This document shows, piece by piece, positions 11,173 to 19,024 of a DNA stretch of 64,000 nucleotides. Position numbers and translations under genes: made by a program. Each line of letters opens with the position of its first letter. The first letter of the stretch is position 1. Source of the DNA: Balamuthia mandrillaris (taxonomy: Eukaryota; Discosea; Longamoebia; Balamuthiidae); assembly GCA_031835245.1 (NCBI GenBank), contig JAVKOQ010000099.1, positions 22,501 through 86,500 of the forward strand, in the 5' to 3' direction. The notes beneath the pieces are model-generated. The model ran no database searches, was not told where the DNA came from, and saw only the letters and a program-made list of their open reading frames with translations.

Positions 11173-11739
11173 ATGGCACAACGAAGAGACAGACTGGAAA
11201 CAGCAGGGGCGAATGTGGGGAGCGGTGGTGGCAAACCCAACTCACCGCTAGAACTCGCCGCCGAAAGGGACACCACAACCGGTAAGGACAGCGCTGCAGC
11301 CGGCATCTTGAAAGGAGCCCCCTCCGGCAGCACCAGTAGCCAGTTGAGGGACCTGCCGGCTAGCTCTAAACTGCGACGCCAACCGCCACAAACGGAACAA
11401 CAAAGGGAGGAAGAAGAGGCGGGTCCCTTGGCCAGCGGTCAAGAGCTGCAAGGAGATGTTGGGGAGGACATAGGAATGGAGCCACCGCTGCAAGAGAGGG
11501 AACCAATGAAGGCCTATTCTATCTCAGGTTATCATGTTGGAAGCTTTCAAGGGGGGACTAGAGGAGGAGGGGGAGAAGGGGGAGGAGGAGAAGGAGGAGG
11601 AGGATTGGGAGAAGCAAAGGAGAAAGGAGGTGAAGGGAAGGAGGGAGAAGGAAAAGGGTACCATCCTCTGCGAGGCGAAGTGCTTCGCGGCAGCAGAACC
11701 TCAAGAGACTTCAGAGTTGGAGCTGGGGAAGAGCAGTAA
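11173..11739 (+). CDS. Gly/Glu-rich hydrophilic protein (188 aa)
   Basis: ATG 11173 (ACAACATGGCAC) to TAA 11737-11739, one exon. AATAAA follows at about 11754. The N-terminal half is Ala/Gly/Ser/Gln-rich. Residues about 127-163 are a GGGGEGGGGEG tract followed by Lys/Glu/Gly repeats. The C-terminal 25 residues are Arg/Gly-rich. No fold or motif was recognised. The low-complexity half weakens the call, but the start, length and poly(A) signal are consistent with a small hydrophilic protein like its neighbours. Confidence 0.5.
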   Translation: MAQRRDRLETAGANVGSGGGKPNSPLELAAERDTTTGKDSAAAGILKGAPSGSTSSQLRDLPASSKLRRQPPQTEQQREEEEAGPLASGQELQGDVGEDIGMEPPLQEREPMKAYSISGYHVGSFQGGTRGGGGEGGGGEGGGGLGEAKEKGGEGKEGEGKGYHPLRGEVLRGSRTSRDFRVGAGEEQ

Positions 11740-11816
11740 AAAAAAAAGATGTAAATAAAAGAAAAATCTAAAAAAAAGGTGCCGTTAAATATTGCTTTGG
11801 TGGTGCAGAGAGAAAG

Positions 11817-12497
11817 TCAGCTGCATTCTTCTTGCTCCTGCTCCTCCTCTGGAGGTGCTTCTTCTTCTTCCTCTGCCAACAGATCTTGTCGTTGTTTCTC
11901 TCTAATAAGACCTTCCTCGTCCGCTTCCTCATCGCTCCACTCATCAAAGCCCGTGAGCAAAGGGTCTCCTTCAATCACGGGTTGAAGGTACCTGTTTTTT
12001 TAAAGTTTGCGAGTCAGAAAAGAGAGAAAAAGCCTAGGCAGAGAGGAAACTCAAACGTACTTGGGATCTTTCCAAACAGCATCGTCGTCCCGACGAAGCT
12101 CCACCCGCCGCTGCTCGTCCAGTTGCATGGAAAGGGCTTGGTAGGGTGGCTCAAAGGCGCACCGGCACTCCGGGAAGGCCCAGGTGCCCACCTGGGACCG
12201 CACGTAGTTGAACAGCCGCATGCTCTGGAAAAAGTCCAACTCCCACACCTTTTTCAACAGCTCAAAGTCAAAGCCGTGCGTCTCTTTGTCGTGCTGGAGG
12301 GCGGCGGCGGCGTTGGGCAGCAGCCGGTCGGAGAAGAGGGACTTGGTCTCCTGGGGCAGCTGGTCGTCCCAGTCGTCCCAGTTCTCGTCCTCGTCCACTT
12401 CCTCCGCCTCGGATAGGCTCAACCCAAAGTCCAGGTCCACCTCCGAGTCCGAGTCGGACCACCATTCTGGTCTTTGCGGGGTACCGCTACGTTTCAT
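11817..12497 (-). CDS. PRMT3 N-terminal zinc-finger-like protein without methyltransferase (2 exons, 203 aa)
   Basis: Exon 1 is 12497-12061 and exon 2 is 11991-11817 (CCCAA|gtacgt / aaacag|GTACC, phase 2). The protein is acidic at both ends (EWWSDSDSE, NWDDWDDQ). The middle matches the layout of the PRMT3 C2H2 region: SLFSDRLLPN, then ALQHDKETHGFDFELLKKV, then FFQSMRLFNYVRSQVG, then YLQPVIEGDPLLTGFDEW. In PRMT3 the finger is C-L-F-C...H...H. Here both cysteine positions are serine (S-L-F-S) while both histidines remain. The protein ends in a Glu/Gln-rich tail and has no methyltransferase domain. It is either a relative of the stand-alone proteins of this family or a decayed PRMT3 partner. Zinc binding looks lost. 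Confidence 0.7.
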
Positions 12498-12957
12498 CTT
12501 TTCTTCTTCTTTCCTTCTTTTCTTCTTCTTTTCTTCTTCTTTTTTTTGAATTATTTTTAAATGGGACGGCTGTTCGAATCCCGATGCAAACACTTTAATT
12601 TTATCGAAGTCCTGTTCGAATCTCGGGGCATACGTTTTGTTTTTTCAAAAAAGCCTGTGCTCGAGGGTCAGGGCAGTTTTTTTAATCTTTTTCGTTTTGT
12701 CCCTTTTTTTTCTCATCTGAAAGAAAACAAGAAAGCAGAAGAAAGGGGAGAGGGGCACTCTGTACATTTTTTTTTTTGCTCCAATCTTCTTCCTCCTCCT
12801 GTATATTTTATTTTATTTTTTATTTTGATTTAAATCAAAGGTCTCGCCTCCTGGATTGTTTTTTTTTTTTTTTTTGGGTACGTTACTTTTTTTTTCGACG
12901 GACAATTCGTGAAGAGGGATTTTTATTTTTTAAGTGTCTTCCCAACGATTAAACAAC

Positions 12958-13035
12958 GCTGTGCACCACTCATACTCGCTGCGCAATTATTTTGCTCAGC
13001 CTGCTGAGAGCAAAGCGACACCCATTTAATGAATG
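12958..13035 (+). repeat. bipartite repeat element, copy 1 (possible small RNA)
   Basis: It begins CGCTGTGCACCACTCATA and ends TGCTGAGAGCAAAGCG + ACACCCATTTAA. The centre can fold (TGCTCAGC ct GCTGAGAGCA). The ends are nearly identical to copy 2 while the centre differs. Strand is unknown; plus is used for description. Confidence 0.5.
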
Positions 13036-13302
13036 AGGGATTTATTTATATCGACACTGCCCCTTTGTGTTTATTTCATCTTCTCCTCTTTTTCTTTTAC
13101 TTCCTTATTTTTTTCTCACACTGCGCTTGCAATCCAGTGAACATCGGAAACATTGCCAACAAAAAAAAAAACAGTGAACATCGGAGTTAGTTTATGAGGC
13201 CGTGTAAATTATAAGTGCGTCAATCTTCTCTTTTCGGTTGCGCTTTTTTCTCTTTTATTTTTTTTTTGTTTGTGTTTTTTTCTGTTTTCGATGATTAGAT
13301 CT

Positions 13303-13397
13303 CGCTGTGCACCACTCATAGCTTTGTTGAACAATAATTTATTTTATTGTTTCAACGTTATGCTGAGAGCAAAGCGTTACACCCATTTAAAAATGAG
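13303..13397 (+). repeat. bipartite repeat element, copy 2 (possible small RNA)
   Basis: It has the same 18-base 5' block and the same TGCTGAGAGCAAAGCG..ACACCCATTTAA 3' block as copy 1. The centre is a strong hairpin: GTTGAACAATAA pairs with TTATTGTTTCAAC. It is framed by GCTTTG / CAAAGC, which also pair. Confidence 0.5.
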
Positions 13398-13503
13398 AAT
13401 TTTTTTCTCTTTTCTGTTTTTTTTTTCTTTTCTTTGGTCCTTCGATTTGCAACTCACGTTTTCTTTGTTGCAGCTGTAAACATATTTTGTAAAAATCAAC
13501 GAA

Positions 13504-14124
13504 ATGTGCCGATTCTTAGTGTACATAGGCAAAGAGCCTATCCTGATGGCCGACCTCATGACACGGCCAAAGCACTCCATCATCCAACAAAGCTGGGATA
13601 GCAAGGAGATTCTCACCTCGGGTCCCTTGAATGGTGATGGGTTTGGCATCGGGTGGTATGCCGTGTTCGATCCCACTGCTTGTATTTTTACCTGCATCAA
13701 CCCGGCCTGGAACAACCTCAATCTGAGGAGGTTGGCCGAGAAGATTAAGTCTCCCCTTATTTTCGCTCACGTGAGAGCTGCTTCCCCTGGTTTTTATTCT
13801 TTCTCCTCTTTAATTTCTTTCTTCTGTCATTCTTTTGTCTTGCCTCTTTTTTTTCTGCAATTGCTCACTCTTTTCTGCTGTAGGATTGTTGATCAACGAG
13901 GCGAATTGTCATCCGTTCCAATTCGGTCGGTTCATGTGGATGCACAACGGCTGCGTTGGCGGCTTCAAGAAGATCAAGAAACAGATCATCGACCGGCTCT
14001 CCGAGAACCTGTTCAACCACATCCAGGGCACCACCGATTCGGAGTACAGTTTTATGCTTTTCCTCTCCATCCTCTTTGGCAAAGAAGCTGAAGAAGGAAG
14101 CCATACTGAATCTACTCTCGGTAT

Positions 14125-14161
<37 letters not shown>

Positions 14162-14755
14162 AGAAAAGGAAGACATAGGATGGCAAAATTTGAAATTACT
14201 CCTGATGTTATTCTCTGATTACAACAATTCGCTGATGTCTTCCTTCATCTCTTTGGGCTGCTTTTCAATCTTTATGCTTCGTTTCCTCTTTATCTATTTC
14301 TTCTATGTTCTCCACGTCTTTCTCTGCCCTCTTTTGTTCTTACAAATATTATTATTGTAGGAATGACAAGCTTCAAAGCAGAAACTCTCAGAGAAACTAT
14401 GATTGAAACCATTCACACATTGATCCGATGGAAGCGCGAAAAAGGCGTTGAAGAGCGTTCCTTCCTCAACTTTGCCATTTCCGATGGAAAGAACGTCATT
14501 GTCACGCGCTTCATCGATCCTGAAAGTTCTCAACCAGCCTCTCTCTATTATGCCTCTGGCACTCGTTACGAAGGCAACAACGGAGAGTATCACATGATTC
14601 AAGCAAGAAGGCAACAGTGTTATATCGTGGCAAGCGAGCCCCTCACCAGAGAAGGGGAGGACAAGAAGGACTGGATACCTGTCCCAAAGAACCATGTGAT
14701 CACCATCACTGATCACTTTAACCTGCTTCTCCATCCTATCCCTCCCCTTGAATAA
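13504..14755 (+). CDS. class II glutamine amidotransferase, DUG3/EgtC-like (3 exons, 305 aa)
   Basis: Exons 13504-13789, 13884-14120 and 14361-14755 join in phase. The protein begins Met-Cys-Arg-Phe, so after Met removal Cys2 is the N-terminal nucleophile of the Ntn-type GATase. Other family signatures are GPLNGDGFGIGWY, IFAHVRAASPG, NCHPFQFGRFMWMHNGCVGGF and GTTDSEYSFMLFLSIL. In yeast DUG3 this domain cleaves the gamma-glutamyl bond of glutathione together with DUG2; EgtC acts in ergothioneine synthesis. The eukaryotic context and C-terminal extension favour the DUG3 type. Intron 2 starts with a (CT)n tract. The substrate cannot be decided from sequence alone. Confidence 0.9.
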
Positions 14756-14846
14756 AATCAACAAGAGTAGAAGAAAGCACTTTTTTTTGTTCAATCCCTT
14801 TTTTCTTTTTGTTACTTACAAGAAAGGAGCAAAACAACTTTATGAT

Positions 14847-15377
14847 TTACCAAGATTCAAAGGCTCTGGGTCCTTTGGTAGCCACTTGGCCGCGGCCGTC
14901 CTTGGTGATGATCTCACCGTCCTGGTTGAGGATGACGAGGGTTGGGATGCCCGAAATGCCGTACTTTTGCTTGAGCTTGGCCACGTGCTCGTCGCCGTAG
15001 GGAACAGCGAGCCAAGGCATGTTGGCCTCCGTCATGTAGCCAAACATGTCTTGCTCGCTGCGGTCGCTGCTCACGAAGACGATCTCAAAGTCTTTTCCTT
15101 GGCTCTTGAGCTCCTCGTAGAACTCCACGAGAGTGGGGGTGAAGCCACGGCAAGGAGGACTAAAAGGTTTTTTCGTTGGTGAAGGAAGAGAGAAAAAGTG
15201 AGAAGAAGGAAGAAAGAGAGTGAAAGAAAGCTTGCCAGGACAGGGAGAACGAAAGGCGTACCACCAGTGGGCAGAGAAGTAGACTCCCACTTTCTTGCCA
15301 TGGAGGGTGTCTCTGGTTACTTTTTCTTTCTTGGCGTTCACCAGCTCAGCGGGAAACAGCTCGTCAAAGCTAGACAT
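14847..15377 (-). CDS. tryparedoxin/nucleoredoxin-like thiol reductase (2 exons, 142 aa)
   Basis: Exon 1 is 15377-15262 and exon 2 is 15159-14847. The intron interrupts the active site, which rejoins as SAHWCPPCRGFTPTL (Cys39 and Cys42). WCPPC is the redox motif of tryparedoxins and nucleoredoxins. Downstream come FEIVFVSSDRSEQ, the PWLAVPY loop and cis-Pro GISGIPTLVIL, all in normal order. The length (142) equals a stand-alone tryparedoxin. It likely reduces peroxiredoxins or other disulfides in the cytosol; no signal peptide is seen. A TTTATAA box on the minus strand near 15450 may be its promoter. It is convergent with the amidotransferase gene. Confidence 0.93.
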   Translation of the reverse strand: MSSFDELFPAELVNAKKEKVTRDTLHGKKVGVYFSAHWWYAFRSPCPGKLSFTLFLPSSHFFSLPSPTKKPFSPPCRGFTPTLVEFYEELKSQGKDFEIVFVSSDRSEQDMFGYMTEANMPWLAVPYGDEHVAKLKQKYGISGIPTLVILNQDGEIITKDGRGQVATKGPRAFESW

Positions 15378-15444
15378 GTTTGGGCGTTTATGTTTGTGGT
15401 TTAATTGTGTGTGTGAGTGTATGTTGGGGATGGGGGTGCAGCGC

Positions 15445-15456
15445 AGGTTATAAAGG
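15445..15456 (-). promoter_or_regulatory. TATA-like box upstream of the tryparedoxin gene
   Basis: The minus strand reads CCCTTTATAACC about 70 bases upstream of ATG 15377. It is assigned by position and sequence only. Confidence 0.3.
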
Positions 15457-15878
15457 GCTTTTGTTTTTTTCGCTGCCTTTGTGGTATTTTTGTGAGTTAG
15501 GTGAAGTGGTGGTGCAGGTAGGCGGCCGCAAGGAAACAGCTGAAATTCTTTCCAGAAAAGTGGTAGGAAAACGGCGTGTTTTCACCGGAAAAATTGCCTA
15601 AAATGCCTCTGCAGATGAGTTCGGCGGTTCGACGCTCATCCCTCACCCTCACATTTGTGATTGTTCTTGAGGGGGGCACAAGCTCTCCTCTTCCCTCGAA
15701 GAATACGCCGCAAGATCAAGCGACACGCATGCAGGACCAAACAACACATGTGTTGCACATTTGTGTCGGCTCCTACTGCAGTGACAAGCTCTGCTCAAGG
15801 TCGGTAGGATAGAACCATACAGCTTGAAAGTGAGTGATGTCGGATAGGGTCATACTGCAAGAAGGTTTACTTACGGTC

Positions 15879-15964
15879 GGATACGGCCACACTGCGGAGA
15901 AAGCACCGCTTCCCGTCCGATCAGCGAAGTTAAGCTCCGCCAGGCGATGTCAGTACTGGGGTGG
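15879..15964 (+). pseudogene. truncated 5S rRNA fragment (86 of 119 nt)
   Basis: The first 86 bases match the full 5S genes at 16855 and 17596 (GGATACGGCCACACTGCGG.., box A GAAGTTAAGC, to ACTGGGGTGG) with only a couple of changes. Then the sequence diverges, so the 3' third that closes the terminal helix is missing. Shorter 5S-5'-end-like stretches (GGATAGGGTCATACTGC at 15842, GGATAGAACCATACAGC near 15808) lie just upstream. It cannot fold as 5S. Confidence 0.85.
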
Positions 15965-16022
15965 TTTCCTCTCCGACTGCTAAGGCACGTTCTTGCAGCG
16001 TGGTAGCGTCCAATTAGACCTC

Positions 16023-16178
16023 CATTCGTGCTGTTTGGCTACATCTAAAGGCATTGAAGGTTCTGTCCGCCTACAAGTACCATCCACAGGACAGGATCAC
16101 TGACCAGCTCAAAGACATTGAGCTAATCGGAGGGGTCAATCAGTATTCCCCATTTCCGCCATTCTACCCAGAAGCTTA
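16023..16178 (+). other. orphan coding-like stretch (about 51 codons)
   Basis: A frame open from 16023 to a TAG at 16176-16178 reads with gene-like codon use (KALKVLSAYKYHPQD, QLKDIELIGG) but has no ATG, no partner exon that I could find and no recognised family. It may be a gene fragment or chance. Confidence 0.2.
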
Positions 16179-16254
16179 GCATCAGCAAGTGGCCGACGAC
16201 CCTGTTATTTATTCTTTGTCGTTTGATGGGCTGAAAGGTGGACCGTTGCAACAA

Positions 16255-16460
16255 ACTCTGCAGGAGTGCTATGCAGAGCCGATCCGAGGTATGAGGCTGG
16301 TTCAGCTGGCAAGCCAGCGAACCAGAAGAACCTCACCCCTTCCCCTAAGGAGAAAAATAAGTTTAATCATAAGAGACAGTCTTGGAGGACTGTCATCCAG
16401 GGATTAAGCTAGATAGAACAGATACTACACTTGATCGGAGCTGATGTCCGAGAAGACGGT
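16255..16460 (-). ncRNA. U2: U2 spliceosomal snRNA
   Basis: Reading the minus strand from about 16460: CGTCTTCTCGG.., then GATCAAGTGTAGTATCTGTT, the most conserved U2 segment. It includes the GTAGTA branch-point recognition sequence (16428-16423). Stem-loop IIa/b follows, then an Sm-type site (ACTTATTTTTC, near 16357). Next are stem III (GGTTCGCTGGC pairing GCCAGCTGAACC) and stem IV (CTCTGCA pairing TGCAGAG, 16280-16256). The total of about 206 nt is normal for U2. Ends are approximate. It lies between a 5S fragment and a full 5S gene. Part of the minor 5' region (stem I loop) differs from the animal sequence but can still pair. Confidence 0.93.
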
Positions 16461-16854
16461 TTCTGGCTTTGCTGCGTCAAGCTCTCTTGTTCCTGCACCC
16501 CTTTGGGTTTTCAGTTATGGGCGAGGAAAGGGTCTGGAATTTGGTTGGTGTGATGTCATTCTGCCAATCATGCCGGGGGTAATGTTGTTGACCTGAAGAT
16601 TGGCGCGGAAGAGTGGAAGGTACTGCATAAACAGAAAGGAGAGAGAGACAGACAGAGAGAGAGAGAGAGAAAGAGAGAGAGTGAGTGAGTGAGTGAGTAA
16701 GTAAGTGAGACATGTTTAATGGTTCACCGAAGAAGATGATAAGACATGCACAAATGAGAGAGAGAGAGAGAGATGAGCACTTAAAACACGTGAAGGAGAA
16801 CACGTTCTAACTTAAGCGTTACAGACGATACATAGAGGAAATGTGGAAAATATC

Positions 16855-16973
16855 GGATACGGCCATACTGCGGAGAAAGCACCGCTTCCCGTCCGATCAG
16901 CGAAGTTAAGCTCCGCCAGGCGATGTTAGTACTGGGGTGGGTGACCACCCGGGAATCCATCGTGCTGTATCCT
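16855..16973 (+). rRNA. 5S rRNA: 5S ribosomal RNA gene
   Basis: 119 nt from GGATACGGCC to GTATCCT, whose ends pair to form helix I. The internal control elements are visible: box A (GAAGTTAAGCTCC) and box C (GTTAGTACTGGGGTGGGTGACC). A TTTT follows within 6 bases (Pol III terminator). The sequence reads like the Acanthamoeba-type 5S. It differs at one base from the copy at 17596. Confidence 0.95.
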
Positions 16974-17039
16974 CCTTTTGTTCGTTACCTCTTCGGTTAG
17001 AAGTACCGCGTCGACAAAATTTGAGTAGCACAAAACAAG

Positions 17040-17564
17040 ATGCAAGAAAAGCAGGATGCACAGCGGCTCCTCGCCACCGCCGAGTTTCGAAGATTGCCGC
17101 CGATGGAGAGAGCGAGAAAGCTTATCGAGGACACGTCGATGAGCGTAAGAAAAGCCGCAGAGCTCACTGGCGTCACTAAAAGTAGCCTCCACCGAGCGAT
17201 CAAAGCTCATGAAGCAGGTCGGGAACTAGGGCGAGTTGGAAGGCCAAGAATACTCTCAGCACAAGAGGAAGAAGAGTTAAAGAAGTGGATAGTTGAGCGA
17301 GAAGAACAGAAGGCCAACACGACCTTTGAGCAGTTCAAAACGAAGGTACTGATATTTTCATGTTTTTGGTTTCAACAAGTGAAAAACAGATGCATATTCT
17401 AATCTTGATGAAACTTTTTTTGTTAGGTTGAAGAACTTTGGAGGAATACACCAAACAGAAACCTGGCCAAAGGCGCCCCGGTGATCACCCGTGGCTACAT
17501 GTTATTCTTTTGCGAGAGACACCATGTGAAGATAACAAAGCACCACGGTGTGTTGAACCAGTAA
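17040..17564 (+). CDS. transposase-type HTH protein, Psq + Tc5/CENP-B HTH (2 exons, 147 aa)
   Basis: Exon 1 is 17040-17345 and exon 2 is 17427-17564 (phase 0, AAG|gtactg / gttag|GTTGAAG). Residues about 20-60 form a Psq-like helix-turn-helix (SVRKAAELTGVTKSSLHRAI). Residues about 70-140 resemble the second HTH of Tc5/CENP-B/pogo proteins (GRVGRPRILSAQEEEELKKWIVE, then RGYMLFFCERHHVKITKHHG). No DDE nuclease follows before the stop. It is therefore either the DNA-binding remnant of a pogo/Tc5-type DNA transposon or a domesticated DNA-binding protein. It lies exactly between two inverted 5S genes. Confidence 0.7.
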
Positions 17565-17595
17565 GCAAGAGACAGAAGGAAGGGCAAAAATAAGG

Positions 17596-17714
17596 AGGAT
17601 ACAGCACGATGGATTCCCGGGTGGTCACCCACCCCAGTACTGACATCGCCTGGCGGAGCTTAACTTCGCTGATCGGACGGGAAGCGGTGCTTTCTCCGCA
17701 GTATGGCCGTATCC
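17596..17714 (-). rRNA. 5S rRNA: 5S ribosomal RNA gene (inverted copy)
   Basis: 119 nt on the minus strand, 5' end at 17714 (GGATACGG) and 3' end at 17596. It is identical to the copy at 16855 except C for T in TGTCAG. The minus strand continues ..CCTTATTTTT, a Pol III terminator. Helix I ends pair and boxes A and C are intact. Confidence 0.95.
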
Positions 17715-17970
17715 GACTCCATACACACTTTCATGCTGTATGGCTCCATCCGAGTTCTAAACAACTAACTCTCTTGCAGCGTGACCCTTACGGAACTCTT
17801 CATTGCAGTATTGTTGTCTCCGACCACAAACTCACTCACTCACGTGCCGTATGGCACTATACGCCTTCAAACTATCTGCCACTCTGCTTTGTAGCCTAAT
17901 AAAACATCGCCTTTCTCGTTCTGACCCAAATGTGGAGCATGGCGGTATCCTATTGCTTCTTGTTCTATGC

Positions 17971-18007
<37 letters not shown>

Positions 18008-18076
18008 TGTTTTTCGTAACGAAGTGTATATTCTTTGCATAGAAAGACAAACAAACCCAAAGCGAAAACCAGCAAC
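17715..18076. other. 5S 5'-flank with degenerate 5S-like repeats, then (CT)n
   Basis: Upstream of the inverted 5S gene the minus strand contains short imitations of the 5S 5' end (GGATGGAGCCATACAGC, GTAAGGGTCACGCTGC, TATAGTGCCATACGGC). They match blocks upstream of the 15879 fragment. A CTTGCAGCGTG block also recurs at 15993 and 17776. A (CT)n tract lies at 17970-18002. No protein gene was seen. Confidence 0.5.
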
Positions 18077-18726
18077 TCAAGAGATAAGTTTCGTCACTAT
18101 CATGCTCTCCGAGTGCAATGTCTGTCGCAGTTCAAAAACCAATTCAGTTGGTGTTTCGTAACAAAAAAGAGAGAAAATAATAATAAAAAAAACCAACCAC
18201 AAACCTTATGAATGGGGCAAAGGTCAGCTATTCTCATGAGGTCCTGACGCTGTGCCTCCGTGAGGTCCTTCCCGTTCAAGACGATCTCCCTGTCGATCCT
18301 GTCCAACTTGCCTGTCTTTGTCTTCTCGCAGGTATCACAGTCCTTGGCGTAGATCTTCTTGTGACTGAGTTTGATGGAAACCTTTTCCAGAGGATAGCCT
18401 TTCTTCTGGGCATAAAGGCGAAGGGTCATGTTGGTGCAAGTGCCCAGGCTGGCCAGAAGCATGTCGTAGGGGCTGGGGCCTTTGTCGGAGCCCACAAGAG
18501 CGCCTTCACCAAAGCCTATGGGCTCATCGGTGAGAAAGCTGTGCTTATCTCCTACGGTCACCTTGTTGACAAAGCTCTTTCCTGTGTCTTCCTCCACAAA
18601 CACGTCTGCACGGGCAGTGAGGGAATGAGAAAAGAGCCGGGACGAGGTTGGGTGGAATAGGAGGGCGTTGGTTGCAGGAGCAGCGGAAGCTCGACGAGCA
18701 ATGGAGAAGAGAGCGGGGCGTAGCAT
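18077..18726 (-). CDS. OsmC/Ohr-family protein, probably mitochondrial (2 exons, 188 aa)
   Basis: Exon 1 is 18726-18205 and exon 2 is 18121-18077, phase 0 (CATAAG|gtttgt / gcgacag|ACATTG). The N-terminal 38 residues are Arg/Ala/Ser-rich without acids, a likely mitochondrial presequence. The domain then runs DEPIGFGEGALVGSDKGPSPYDMLLASLGTC (first redox Cys), VSIKLSHKKIYAKD, and LCPIHKTLHS (second Cys). The two cysteines act as the hydroperoxide-reducing pair in OsmC/Ohr. The short exon 2 supplies the last 14 residues typical of the family end. It likely detoxifies organic peroxides. Confidence 0.92.
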
Positions 18727-19024
18727 TGTTGTTCGTTAACGTGAGTCTTGCCTTTTTGTTTTTGTTGCAAAGATGTTTCTTTGGGATCGCCCTTCCTGTT
18801 GGTTGCTAAGGGAAATGCCGACGAAAATAGGTACAATTACAGTCGACTTATCGCTGAAATTTTGAGGAAACTTCGAATTTGGTTACTTGAAATTTCAATT
18901 ATTCGCCACAAAAAAAAAAACAAAAAAAGAGGTTTTCTTCACTTTCTTCAGCCGAGTTGAAGGTTGGATTCTTTTACAGAAGGAATTACAAGAGAGCGAG
19001 CAAACAGCCGGTTGTGAAGGTTTG

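Larger units (their letters stand above)
12498..13503. other. 1-kb gene-free region with repeated structured elements
   Basis: T- and A-rich DNA. It holds two copies of a bipartite element (12958-13035 and 13303-13397, entered separately), a duplicated 14-mer CAGTGAACATCGGA (13135 and 13171), and two GTTCGAATC-containing stretches (12572 and 12614). No convincing ORF was found. The amidotransferase gene starts 107 bases after the second element. Confidence 0.6.

Noticed and set aside
12565-12630. Two tRNA B-box-like strings (TGTTCGAATCC/TC) that might mark tRNA genes
   Set aside because: The flanking bases do not form a T stem, and no A box, anticodon arm or acceptor stem can be drawn around either.
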